Shown in pieces: positions 8,879-19,631 of a stretch of 64,000 nt of DNA. The translations under genes were made by a program, and so were the position numbers. The stretch is taken from NCBI RefSeq assembly GCF_001507435.1, contig NZ_LMWH01000001.1:248001-312000 (forward strand). Direction: 5' to 3'. Source of the DNA: Streptomyces sp. NRRL F-5122 (GTDB lineage Bacteria > Actinomycetota > Actinomycetes > Streptomycetales > Streptomycetaceae). The notes under the pieces were generated by a model, which searched no databases, had not been told where the DNA came from, and was given only the letters and a program-made list of their open reading frames with translations. The number at the start of each line of letters is the position of its first letter. Position 1 is the first letter of the stretch.

Positions 8879-9796
8879 CTAGCCCCGGGTCAGGGCCAGC
8901 AGGTCGCGGCCGGGTCCCGCCGGCCGGTGGCCGGTGCGCCACACCGCGCGCAGGTCCCGGTCCAGCCGCACGTCCTCGACCGGGACGCTCACCAGCCGGC
9001 GGGCCGCGAGTTCCTCGCCCACGGCCAGCTCGCTCAGGACCGCAGGACCGGCCCCGCTGACCGCGGAGGCCTTGACCGCCGTCGTCGAGGACAGCTCCAG
9101 GAGGGGCCGGGCCAGACCACCGAGCGCCGCGTCCAGCACCTGGCGGGTGCCCGAGCCCTCCTCACGGAGGATGAGCGGTGTCGAGGCCAGCTCCGTGGCC
9201 GACAGCGGGCGCCGGCGACGCGCCCATGGATGCCCGGGCGCCGTCACCACGATCAGCCGGTCGTGCGCGATCACCGCCTCTTCCAGACCCGCCGGCACGG
9301 ACAGGCCCTCGACGAAGCCCAGATCGGCCTCGTCCGCGAGCAGCCGCTCCACGACCGCCGCCGAGTTCCCGGCCAGCAGCGACACCGCCGTGTCCGGCCG
9401 CCGGCCACGCAGTGCGATCAGCCAGCCCGGCAGCAGGTACTCCGCGATCGTCATGCTCGCCGCCACCCGCAGCCGCGAGTCCCGCCGGCCTCGCAGCGCC
9501 TGCGCCCCCGCGTCGAACGCCTCGGCAGCCTCCACGATCCGCCGCGCCCAGTCCGTGACGAGCGCTCCGGCGTCGGTCAGCCGTGAGCCCGCAGGGGAAC
9601 GGTCCACCAGCGCCACGCCCAGTTGCCGCTCCATCGACCGGATCCGGCTGCTCGCCGCGGGCTGGGTGATGCCCAGATCCCGGGCCGCCCGCCCCAGGCT
9701 GCCCAGCCGGGCCACCGCGAGCAGAAGCTCGAGCGCCCCCAGCTCCGGCACCCGGTGCGCGAGTCCGGCCACGGAATGCCCAACGTCCTCCCTCAT
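8879..9796 (-). CDS. LysR-family transcriptional regulator
   Basis: A 305-residue LysR regulator. An N-terminal winged helix at about residues 15-75 carries LGSLGRAARDLGITQPAAS, and a periplasmic-binding-protein-like effector domain follows. The ATG start has GGTGAG a few bases upstream. It is divergent from the TDT-family transporter gene, an arrangement in which the LysR protein normally controls the transporter. The 62-bp intergenic region is too short to pick a T-N11-A site with confidence. Its convergent neighbour is the gamma-glutamyl hydrolase gene. Effector unknown. Confidence 0.9.
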   Translation of the reverse strand: MREDVGHSVAGLAHRVPELGALELLLAVARLGSLGRAARDLGITQPAASSRIRSMERQLGVALVDRSPAGSRLTDAGALVTDWARRIVEAAEAFDAGAQALRGRRDSRLRVAASMTIAEYLLPGWLIALRGRRPDTAVSLLAGNSAAVVERLLADEADLGFVEGLSVPAGLEEAVIAHDRLIVVTAPGHPWARRRRPLSATELASTPLILREEGSGTRQVLDAALGGLARPLLELSSTTAVKASAVSGAGPAVLSELAVGEELAARRLVSVPVEDVRLDRDLRAVWRTGHRPAGPGRDLLALTRG

Positions 9797-9858
9797 AAAC
9801 TCACCTTATGCCCCCATAGAGAAGCAGCCCCTGGTCAGGGGCCCGTTTCGGCGCCACC

Positions 9859-10986
9859 GTGTGGGACATGGTCTTCGCAGCCCGGTCCCTCGCCCTGCCC
9901 GCACCGCGTCGGCGCGCCACCGCCGTCCGGCACCTCGGCCCGAACTGGTACGCCGCCGTGATGGGAACGGCGATCGTGGCGACTGCGGGCGCGGGACTGC
10001 CCGGGCCCGCGCAGGAGGCCTGGCTGCGCACGGTCTGCGCGGCCGTCTGGGCGCTGTCGTCCGCCCTGCTGCTCGCCCTCCTCGGCGCTCGTGCGCTGCA
10101 CTGGACCCACCACCGCGACCAGGCGCGCGCCCATCTGCTCGACCCCGCCATGGCGCCCTTCTACGGTTGTCTGGCCATGGCCCTGCTGGCCGTGGGCGGC
10201 GCCACCCTGGTCGTCGGCCGGGACTGGCTCGGGGCGGGCCCGGCCCTCGCCGTGGACACCGTGCTCTTCACCGCCGGTACGGCCGTCGGTCTTGTCGTCG
10301 CCGTCGCCGTGCCGTACCTGATGGTCGCCCGGCACCGCATGGAGCCGGGCCAGGCCTCCCCGGTCTGGCTGCTGGCCGTGGTCGCCCCCATGGTCTCGGC
10401 GGCCCAGGGCCCGCTGCTGGTCCCGCATCTTCCGGCCGGTCAGCCCCGGGAGACGCTGCTGCTCGCCTGCTTCGCGATGTTCGGGCTGAGTCTGCTGGCC
10501 ACCCTTGCGCTGCTGCCGGCGATCCTCGCCCGGCTCATCACCGCGGGCCCGCCGCCGCTCCCCCAGACCCCGGCCCTGTTCCTGGTGCTCGGCCCGCTGG
10601 GCCAGTCGGCGACGGCGGTCGCCGCGGTCGCGAACGCGGCGACGGGCGTCGTCCCGGCCCCTCACGACCGGGGATTCGGCGTGTTCGCCCTGCTCTACGG
10701 TGTTCCGGTGCTGGGCTTCGCCCTGCTGTGGCTGGGGCTCTCCGCCGCGCTGGTGGTGCGGGCCCGCCGCCACGGCATGGGTTTCGGTATGACCTGGTGG
10801 GCGTTCACCTTCCCGGTCGGCACCTGCGTCACGGGCGCGGAGGCGCTCGCCCGGCGCACCGGCCTCGTGGCTCTGGACGGGCTCGCGATCGGCCTGTACT
10901 TGCTGCTCGTGGCCGCCTGGGCGGTCATCGCCCTCCGCACGGGCCGGGGGCTCGTCAGCGGACGGCTGCTCGCAGCGCCTCGGTGA
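9859..10986 (+). CDS. TDT-family (tellurite-resistance/dicarboxylate) transporter
   Basis: A 375-residue polytopic membrane protein with about ten hydrophobic helices and the TehA/SLAC1-fold start LGPNWYAAVMGTAIVATAGA. TDT proteins export sulfite or transport C4-dicarboxylates or chloride-like anions; the substrate cannot be read here. The GTG at 9859 and the ATG three codons later are both possible, and neither has a strong ribosome binding site. The 3' end overlaps the convergent cobalamin-binding-protein-like gene by 32 bp. Regulation by the divergent LysR is likely. Confidence 0.85.
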   Translation: MWDMVFAARSLALPAPRRRATAVRHLGPNWYAAVMGTAIVATAGAGLPGPAQEAWLRTVCAAVWALSSALLLALLGARALHWTHHRDQARAHLLDPAMAPFYGCLAMALLAVGGATLVVGRDWLGAGPALAVDTVLFTAGTAVGLVVAVAVPYLMVARHRMEPGQASPVWLLAVVAPMVSAAQGPLLVPHLPAGQPRETLLLACFAMFGLSLLATLALLPAILARLITAGPPPLPQTPALFLVLGPLGQSATAVAAVANAATGVVPAPHDRGFGVFALLYGVPVLGFALLWLGLSAALVVRARRHGMGFGMTWWAFTFPVGTCVTGAEALARRTGLVALDGLAIGLYLLLVAAWAVIALRTGRGLVSGRLLAAPR

Positions 10987-11683
10987 CGACCTGCGGCGCC
11001 CGGGCCAGCGACGGCCCGTACCAGGTGAGGTGGCGCCCGCTGACGAGCGCGCAGCGGACTCCCTCGAAGGCCTCGGGGCCGTCGTCCGCCGTGAAGCGGT
11101 ACGGCTCGTCGGGCAGGACCACGAGGTCGGGCGCCGCCTCCCGCAGTTCCGGCAGGGGGATGCGCGGATAGCGCTCCGGGTGGGTCGCATACAGGTTGTC
11201 CACACCCAGCCTGGCCAGGACGTCCCCGGCGAAGGTGTCCCGGCCCAGCACCATCCAGGGCCGCCGCCACACCGGGACGACGGCGGTCCTCCGCGTCGCC
11301 GGCTCCGCGAGCCCCGACCATGCCGCCCTGGCCTGCGCAAGCCAGTGCGGCGGGACGGCCGCCCCGCAGGCGGTGACGACCCGCTCCAGCTCGCCGAAGG
11401 CCTGGGGGACGGTGCGCACCTCGGTGACCAGGACCTCGAGGCCTGCCGCGCGCAGGGCGGCCAGGTCCGGCTCCCGGTTCTCCTCCTCGTTGGCGACCAC
11501 CAGATCGGGGGCCAGCCGGACGATCCGCTCGACATCCGGGTTCTTGGTTCCCCCGATCCGGGTGACATCGAGACCGGCCGGATGGCTGCACCAGTCCGTG
11601 GCACCCACCAGGGCGCCCGGCACGGTGGCGGCCACTGCCTCGGTCAGCGACGGCACGAGGGAGACGACACGCACGTCGGGCAT
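10955..11683 (-). CDS. Cobalamin/iron-siderophore binding-protein-like (helical-backbone metal receptor), cytosolic
   Basis: A 242-residue helical-backbone metal receptor, the BtuF/FhuD fold. It has VVSLVPSLTEAV at the N-terminus, RIGGTKNPDVERIVRLAPDLVVA, and the second half LGRDTFAGDVLARLGVDNLY. It begins directly at the mature-protein level with MPDVRVVSLVPS: there is no signal peptide or lipobox in frame before it, unlike BtuF. Such cytosolic versions are annotated as cobalamin-binding proteins of unknown role. The ATG at 11683 was chosen on homology; the long upstream frame is low-complexity and overlaps the XRE gene. No permease or ATPase is adjacent. Confidence 0.8.
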   Translation of the reverse strand: MPDVRVVSLVPSLTEAVAATVPGALVGATDWCSHPAGLDVTRIGGTKNPDVERIVRLAPDLVVANEEENREPDLAALRAAGLEVLVTEVRTVPQAFGELERVVTACGAAVPPHWLAQARAAWSGLAEPATRRTAVVPVWRRPWMVLGRDTFAGDVLARLGVDNLYATHPERYPRIPLPELREAAPDLVVLPDEPYRFTADDGPEAFEGVRCALVSGRHLTWYGPSLARAPQVVTEALRAAVR

Positions 11684-11784
11684 GACGGTGAGTATTGCAG
11701 CGGGGCGCACCCTCGCGCGCCGGCAGAACGGGCCGGGACGGCGTTCGGGCCTCTCCGTCGGGTGTCGGGGGCCTCCGGGCCGAG

Positions 11785-12360
11785 TCAGCGCCGCCTGGAC
11801 GCGTCCTCGATGGCTTCGATATGGTCGGCGACCGCGACCACGACCACGCGGGTCTCCGGCTCCGTCGCCCGCCAGCGGTGACGCACCCCGCCGCTCAGGT
11901 AGAGCGTGTCCCCGCGCCCGAGCCGGTGCGCCCGGCCCTCCGCCTCCACCTCGACGGCGCCGTCGACGACGTACATCAACTCGTCGTTGCGGTGCTGGAA
12001 CTCCCGGCCCTCGTCGTGGTCGCCGATGAACTCCATCGCGTGCAGCTGGTGGTGGCCGCGCACCAGGGCGCGCATGCGCGCCGCTCCCGGCGCGACCTCT
12101 TCGTCGTCGGCACGCAGCACGTCCACGCTGCACGCCGGGTCGGCCGCCGCGAGCAGTTCGACGGCGGTGGTGCCCAGGGCGTCGGCGATGCGCTCCAGTG
12201 ACGGGCGGCTCGGGCGCGCCCGCTCGTTCTCGACCTGGCTGAGGAACGGGACCGACAGACCGCTGCGCTCGGCCACGACGGCAAGGGTGAGCTCCAGCGT
12301 CCGGCGCCGTCGCCGAACGGCGGCGCCCACCCGAAGGGGCTGTTCTTTGCGGTCGCCCAT
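11785..12360 (-). CDS. XRE-family regulator with C-terminal cupin
   Basis: A 191-residue regulator. A helix-turn-helix at about residues 12-66 contains LAVVAERSGLSVPFLSQVEN, and a small RmlC-type cupin at about 105-185 contains HRNDELMYVVDGAVEV and GDTLYLSGGVRHRW. This architecture is that of PuuR/SinR-like regulators that sense small metabolites with the cupin. The ATG at 12360 follows a purine-rich GAGGGAGGGAGCCGGAG leader. It is upstream of and parallel to the cobalamin-binding-like gene, about 100 nt apart. The target is unknown, but PuuR-type regulators often control amine catabolism, and a glutamylation island lies 4 kb away. Confidence 0.88.
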   Translation of the reverse strand: MGDRKEQPLRVGAAVRRRRRTLELTLAVVAERSGLSVPFLSQVENERARPSRPSLERIADALGTTAVELLAAADPACSVDVLRADDEEVAPGAARMRALVRGHHQLHAMEFIGDHDEGREFQHRNDELMYVVDGAVEVEAEGRAHRLGRGDTLYLSGGVRHRWRATEPETRVVVVAVADHIEAIEDASRRR

Positions 12361-12696
12361 CGCTCCGGCTCCCTCCCTCGCTCGTCGGTCCGCTGCTCTG
12401 CCCGGCGGGCGTGTCGCCGCCGCCCGATGGTTCACCGGTCATTGCTTCTGTTGAGTTGTCTGCACCCTACGCATGTTCGGCAAACCGTTTCATGCGCCCG
12501 TCACATCGCTGTCACATACAAGAGTGGTGAAGGCAACGGTTCGCGCCACCGGGCGAGCCGTCCCGCCGACCGGCGCGCGCCTCCCGTGTACGAGGGTGAA
12601 ATCCCTGACCAGACGGGTGGAGCAGGGCTGGGGACCCGTTTCGCCACCAGGGCGGGCGACGTGGCGCCGAAGGTCGTGGACGGCGCGAAGCCCGGC

Positions 12697-12834
12697 GGAT
12701 CCGGACAACCCCGACGGGACCGCCGGCCCCGGGAGCAGCACAACAGGACCGAGGGGCGCCGAAACGGTGTTCGGCGCCCCTCGTCGGCAGGGCTGTGCGG
12801 TCCGTGCGTGGACCCGTCGGGGTTGTCCGGATCC
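12697..12834. repeat. 138-bp element bounded by perfect 22-bp inverted repeats
   Basis: The left arm (12697-12718, beginning GGATCCGGACAACCCC) and the right arm (12813-12834) are exact reverse complements over 22 bp, with 94 bp between them. A second, stronger hairpin sits inside. No target-site duplication is visible at the ends. It could be a complex terminator, a MITE-like relic, or a folded RNA. Confidence 0.8.
12750..12783. terminator. Strong stem-loop inside the 138-bp element
   Basis: A perfect 14-bp stem (arms 12750-12763 and 12770-12783, CGAGGGGCGCCGAA) with a 6-nt loop. There is no U-tract, which is normal for Streptomyces. It is positioned to end leftward transcription from the betaine transporter operon, whose last stop is at 12866. 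Confidence 0.75.
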
Positions 12835-12865
12835 TTCCCGTACGGCGGTACGAAGCGGTCCGCGA

Positions 12866-15473
<2,608 letters not shown>

Positions 15474-15481
<8 letters not shown>

Positions 15482-16559
15482 GAGCGATCACCTTCCCGCC
15501 CTGGTCGTGCCGGGAGGCACAGGGCGTGGGCTCGTCCTCCCGGTCCCCGAGGAAACCCACCAGCCGCTGCCGCGGTACGACGCCCACGAGCCCCTCGCTC
15601 GGGTCGAGCACCGCGACCGGGTGCGTGAGGCGCGCGCTGATGGCGCACAGCTCCACGAACGGGGTGTCGGGCGTCGCGGTCTCACAGTCGCAGTCGGCCT
15701 CGTCGCCGCGGACCGAGGTGTCCATGACGGCGCCGGCAGTGAGCACACGGGAACGGTCGACGTCCTTGGTGAAGGAGGCGACGTAGTCGTCCGCCGGGCG
15801 CACCAGGATGTCCTCGGCGGTGCCGATCTGCACGATGCGGCCGTCGCGCATGACGGCGATGCGATCGCCGAGACGCATGGCCTCGTTGAGGTCGTGGGTG
15901 ATGAAGACGATGGTCTTCTTCAGGGTCTTCTGCAGCTCCAGGAGCTGGTCCTGCATATCGCGGCGGATCAGCGGGTCGAGCGCGCTGAACGACTCGTCCA
16001 TCAGCAGCAGGTCGGCGTCCGTGGCGAGCGCGCGGGCCAGGCCCACACGCTGCTGCATGCCGCCGGACAGCTCGTCGGGCCAGGACTTCTCCCAGCCGGC
16101 CAGGCCACACAGGGCGAGCGCCTCGTCGGCACGCGCGGCGCGCTCGGCGCGGGGCACGCCCTGCACTTCCAGGCCGTAGGCGGCGTTCTCACGAACGCTG
16201 CGGTGCGGGAAGAGCGCAAAATGCTGGAAGACCATGCTGATCTTCCGTGAACGGACCTCGCGCAGCTCGCGGGGACCGAGTGCGGTGAGGTCCTGGCCGT
16301 CGAAGAGCACCTTGCCCGCGGTGGGCTCCAGCAGTCCGTTGAGCATGCGCAGCAGGGTGGACTTGCCGGAGCCGGACAGCCCCATGACCACGAAGATCTG
16401 GCCCGGGTCCACGGTGAAGGAGGCATCGATGACGGCAGCCGTCGTGCCGTCGGCACGCAGCTCTTCGCGGTCCGCTCCCTGCCGGAGCCGCTCCACCGCC
16501 TCGTCCGGTCGTCTGCCGAACGCCTTGTACAGGTGCTCGGCTTCAAGCCTGGATGACAC
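15474..16559 (-). CDS. Glycine betaine/proline ABC transporter ATP-binding protein
   Basis: A 361-residue ATPase of the OpuAA/ProV type. It has Walker A (GLSGSGKST), a Q-loop (FQHFALFPHR), the signature LSGGMQQRVGLARAL, Walker B (LLMDESFSALDP) and the H-loop (FITHDLNEAM). A C-terminal CBS-like region (about 285-350) would sense ionic strength as in OpuA. The GTG at 16559 was chosen because GAGAGG lies five bases upstream; the longer frame to 16658 has no ribosome binding site. It is the first gene of a two-gene operon with the fused permease and binding protein. Confidence 0.93.
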
Positions 16560-16731
16560 AGGTACCTCTCGTCTCGTGAACTCCGAGCCGCTGCAAACGA
16601 TTGAATGTGCAACGGGCATCGCTCCGAGGCCGCGCCTGCCCGGGCTTTTGTCCGGCAAACACAGGAGTGATCCTCTTCACACCGCGTTCACAGATGTCAT
16701 CCCCGCCCCGATGTCCGTCGCCTGAGGGTCG

Positions 16732-16754
16732 CTGTCGGTGGCGTACGGCATGAT
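16732..16754 (+). promoter_or_regulatory. Possible RecA-NDp/PafBC-type promoter for the exonuclease gene
   Basis: CTGTCGGTG, 8 nt, then CATGAT. This resembles the published actinobacterial RecA-NDp pattern TTGTCRGTG-N8-TANNNT, with one deviation at the first base of each element. The exonuclease GTG codon at 16762 begins 8 nt after the -10-like box, which would give a leaderless transcript. The geometry matches the better site at 52171. Confidence 0.45.
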
Positions 16755-16761
16755 GCGGAAG

Positions 16762-17682
16762 GTGACCCGACGCCTGATGCTCCTCGACACCGCCTCGCTC
16801 TACTTCCGGGCCTACTTCGGCGTCCCGGAATCCGTGAAGGCCCCGGACGGCACGCCCGTGAACGCGGTGCGCGGACTGCTGGAATTCATCGACCGCCTGG
16901 TCCGGGACCACCGTCCGGACGACCTGCTGGCCTGCATGGACGCCGACTGGCGCCCGCAGTGGCGGGTGGAGCTGATCCCCTCGTACAAGGCGCACCGGGT
17001 GGCGGAGGAGCGCGAGGCCGGCCCGGACGAGGAGGAGGTGCCGGACACCCTCTCGCCCCAGGTTCCCGTCATCGAGGACGTCCTGGACGCGCTGGGCATC
17101 GCGCGCGTGGGCGTCGAGGGGTACGAGGCGGACGACGTGATCGGCACGTTCACCGCCCGGGCGAAGGGCCCGGTCGACATCGTCACCGGCGACCGCGATC
17201 TCTACCAGCTGGTCGACGACGCCCGCGGTGTGCGCGTGCTGTATCCGCTCAAGGGCGTGGGCACGCTCCAGCTGACCGACGAGGCCTTCCTCCGCGGCAA
17301 GTACGGGGTCGACGGCCCCGGTTACGCGGATCTGGCACTGCTGCGCGGCGACCCCAGCGACGGGCTCCCGGGGGTGCCGGGCATCGGCGAGAAGACGGCC
17401 GCGAAGCTGCTGGCCGAGTTCGGCGACCTGGCCGGGATCATGGCCGCGGTGGACGACACGACGTCGAAGCTCACCCCGGCACAGCGCAAGCGGCTCGACG
17501 AGGCGCGGCCGTACGTCGCCCTCGCGCCCGAGGTCGTACGGGTCGCGGCCGATGTACCGCTCCCCGATGTGGACCCCGGCCTCCCGCGTACCCCGCGCGA
17601 CCCGGCCGCGCTCGACGGCCTGGCGACCCGCTGGGGGCTCGGCGGCTCACTGCAGCGCCTGCTCACCACGCTCGGGGCGTGA
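16762..17682 (+). CDS. 5'-3' exonuclease (DNA polymerase I N-terminal-like)
   Basis: A 306-residue FEN/PIN-fold 5'-3' exonuclease, equal to the N-terminal domain of Pol I as a stand-alone protein. It has LMLLDTASLYFRAYFG, the acidic cluster YEADDVIGT and VTGDRDLYQLV, then a helix-hairpin-helix GLPGVPGIGEKTA that binds DNA. Its role is removal of RNA primers or damaged 5' flaps. The GTG at 16762 was chosen because a damage-type promoter -10 ends 8 nt upstream. A GTG at 16738, with GAGGG 9 nt upstream, is the main alternative and adds eight residues. Divergent from the betaine operon. Confidence 0.9.
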   Translation: MTRRLMLLDTASLYFRAYFGVPESVKAPDGTPVNAVRGLLEFIDRLVRDHRPDDLLACMDADWRPQWRVELIPSYKAHRVAEEREAGPDEEEVPDTLSPQVPVIEDVLDALGIARVGVEGYEADDVIGTFTARAKGPVDIVTGDRDLYQLVDDARGVRVLYPLKGVGTLQLTDEAFLRGKYGVDGPGYADLALLRGDPSDGLPGVPGIGEKTAAKLLAEFGDLAGIMAAVDDTTSKLTPAQRKRLDEARPYVALAPEVVRVAADVPLPDVDPGLPRTPRDPAALDGLATRWGLGGSLQRLLTTLGA

Positions 17683-17767
17683 CACGGCCCCGCCGAGCGA
17701 CGGGCCCGGCAGGACCCCGGCCCGAAACCCCCTCGCGCACCTCGCACGTCCCCACCGGGTGACTCAG

Positions 17768-17792
17768 CGGCCGGCCCCGGCGGGGCCGGCCG
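17768..17792. terminator. Stem-loop after the exonuclease gene
   Basis: A perfect 11-bp stem (CGGCCGGCCCC, loop GGC), 85 nt past the exonuclease stop. It has no U-tract. Confidence 0.65.
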
Positions 17793-17888
17793 TGCGGTGC
17801 ACATCGCGCGCCCGGCTCCGGACGTGAGGGTTCCGACGAGATGTGGTCATCAAGGCTTCATGGGAGAGGTGTTAACCGCCCGGAGATG

Positions 17889-17907
17889 CTAGGTTAGGTA
17901 AACCTAA
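17889..17907. promoter_or_regulatory. Iron box (DmdR/IdeR-type operator)
   Basis: CTAGGTTAGGTAAACCTAA matches the 19-bp actinobacterial iron box TTAGGTTAGGCTAACCTAA at 16 of 19 positions. It lies 22 bp before the start of the siderophore-interacting protein gene, so repression by iron-loaded DmdR1 is expected. Confidence 0.85.
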
Positions 17908-17929
17908 GCACGTGAACTGGGAGGCCGTC

Positions 17930-18802
17930 ATGGCAGAGCGCCCGGCAGCCAGGGCCCGCAAGGCCCACTCCGCGCAGGTCATCCGCACGGAGAGGCTGAC
18001 CCCGCACATGCAGCGAGTGGTGCTCGGTGGCGAGGGTCTCGCCGATTTCACGGTGGGCGACTGCACGGACCACTATGTGAAGCTGCTCTTCCCTGCCGAG
18101 GGCGTCACCTATCCCGAACCCTTCGACATGCAGCGCATCCGCGAGAACTTCCCCCGCGACCAGTGGCCCGTGACACGGACGTACACCGTGCGGGCCTGGG
18201 ACCCCGAACACCGCGAGCTGACACTGGACTTCGTGATCCACGGCGACGAGGGTCTCGCCGGCCCCTGGGCGGTGCGCGTCCAGCCGGGCGAGACCGTGCG
18301 CTTCATGGGCCCCGGCGGCGCCTACGCCCCGGACGCGGGCGCCGACTGGCATCTGCTCGCCGGGGACGAGAGCGCGCTGCCCGCCATCTCCGCCGCCCTG
18401 GAGGCGCTGCCGCCCGGTGCGGCGGCGCATGCCTTCGTCGAGGTCACGGGCCCGCAGGAGGAGCAGAAGATCGACTCCGAGGTGGACGTGGTCTGGCTGC
18501 ACCGCGGTGACCGGCCCGTCGGCGCCGCCCTGGTGGAGGCGGTCCGCGCACTGCGGTTCCCGGAGGGCCGGGTGCACGCGTTCGTGCACGGTGAGGCCAG
18601 TTTCGTGAAGGAGCTGCGCCGGCTCCTGCGGGTGGAACTGGAGATCCCGCGCGAGCACATGTCCATCTCCGGTTACTGGCGCCTCGGCCACAACGAGGAC
18701 GGCTGGCAGGCGTCGAAGCGGGAGTGGAACGCCCGCATCGAAGCGGAGCAGGAGAGCTCGGAGCAGGAGAGTTCGGAGCGGGAGAGCGCCTCCGCCGCCT
18801 GA
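17930..18802 (+). CDS. Siderophore-interacting protein (FAD-dependent ferric-siderophore reductase)
   Basis: A 290-residue SIP/ViuB-family flavoprotein that reduces Fe(III)-siderophores in the cytosol. The FAD-binding motif is RTYTVRAWD, followed by DFVIHGDEGLAGPWA and a C-terminal NAD(P)H-binding half. It ends with ISGYWRLGHNEDGW, a family hallmark, and a Glu/Ser-rich tail. The ATG at 17930 follows GGGAGG with a 5-nt spacer; a GTG six codons upstream would include that site. The iron box just upstream supports iron-starvation induction. It is a single gene convergent with the ABC-2 exporter, with a terminator between. Confidence 0.95.
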   Translation: MAERPAARARKAHSAQVIRTERLTPHMQRVVLGGEGLADFTVGDCTDHYVKLLFPAEGVTYPEPFDMQRIRENFPRDQWPVTRTYTVRAWDPEHRELTLDFVIHGDEGLAGPWAVRVQPGETVRFMGPGGAYAPDAGADWHLLAGDESALPAISAALEALPPGAAAHAFVEVTGPQEEQKIDSEVDVVWLHRGDRPVGAALVEAVRALRFPEGRVHAFVHGEASFVKELRRLLRVELEIPREHMSISGYWRLGHNEDGWQASKREWNARIEAEQESSEQESSERESASAA

Positions 18803-18813
18803 CCGACCGCGAG

Positions 18814-18838
18814 CGGCGGCACCGTGCCGGTGCCGCCG
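18814..18838. terminator. Bidirectional stem-loop between convergent genes
   Basis: A perfect 11-bp stem (CGGCGGCACCG with a 3-nt loop) in the 52-bp gap between the siderophore reductase and the ABC-2 permease genes, both of which end toward it. Confidence 0.75.
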
Positions 18839-18854
18839 CCGTGTCGTGCGGGGC

Positions 18855-19631
18855 TCACACGGAGCGCTGGTACGACCGGAAGGTACGGATCGACAGCCAC
18901 ACCGCGACCACCGCGAGCCCGAGCAGCGCTGCGCCCCGGCCGGCCACGGCACCCCACTCCGGCTGCTCCGACATCGCCGAACGTCCGGCGACCATCGCCC
19001 AGTTGAGCGGATTGAAGTCGGCGATGTGCCGCATCCACGAGGGCATCTGGGACGGCGCCATGAAGGCCGTGGACAGGAATGTGAGCGGGAGCAGCAGGAA
19101 GGTGTTGATGCCGATGATGGACTCCCGCTCCTGCACCAGCATACCCAGCGCGTTGGACAGCGCCCCGAAGATCGTGCCGAGCAGCACGGCGGCGAGGACG
19201 AGGATCGCGACCCCGCCGACGCCGCCCGCGCAGTGGGCGCCGCCGAGCAGCCCGAGCAGGACGATGATCACCGACTGAAGGGCGGTCACCAGGCCGTTGT
19301 GGACGACGTTGCCGTTCATCAGCGCGGCCCGGCTGACCGGCGTCGTCAGGAACCGGTTGAGTGTTCCGCGCTGGATCTCCTCCAGGGTGCCCATGCCCGC
19401 CCACATGTTGGAGCTGAGCGCGCTCATCACGACCACACCCGGCACGAGGTAGTCCAGATAGGAGACCGTGCCGAAGCCGCCCAGTTCCACGACCTTCCTG
19501 AAGAGGCTGCCGAACAGGAACAGCCAGATCACCGGCTGGATCAGGGTGATGACCGCGTATGCGGGCTGCCGTGCGAACACCATGAGCTGACGCTGCGTCA
19601 TGTACCAGGTCTGGGCCACCGCCGTGCTCAT
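18855..19631 (-). CDS. ABC-2 type exporter permease (DrrB-like)
   Basis: A 258-residue membrane protein with about six helices. It carries the ABC-2 signature region LVPGVVVMSALSSNMWAGMGTLEEIQRGTLNRFLTTPVSR (cytoplasmic loop). ESIIGINTFLLLPLTFLSTAF and MRHIADFNPLNWAM are typical of the DrrB/NodJ group. Its ATG overlaps the ATPase stop as ATGA, so the two are coupled. Exports a lipid or drug-like compound; the substrate is unknown. Confidence 0.93.
   Translation of the reverse strand: MSTAVAQTWYMTQRQLMVFARQPAYAVITLIQPVIWLFLFGSLFRKVVELGGFGTVSYLDYLVPGVVVMSALSSNMWAGMGTLEEIQRGTLNRFLTTPVSRAALMNGNVVHNGLVTALQSVIIVLLGLLGGAHCAGGVGGVAILVLAAVLLGTIFGALSNALGMLVQERESIIGINTFLLLPLTFLSTAFMAPSQMPSWMRHIADFNPLNWAMVAGRSAMSEQPEWGAVAGRGAALLGLAVVAVWLSIRTFRSYQRSV

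Larger units (their letters stand above)
12361..12865. other. 505-bp non-coding interval with nested inverted repeats
   Basis: No protein-coding gene is supportable here. Small open frames lack ribosome binding sites and homology. The left part is the presumed promoter region of the XRE-cupin gene; the right part holds the inverted repeats annotated separately, which lie just past the stop of the betaine transporter gene. Confidence 0.6.
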
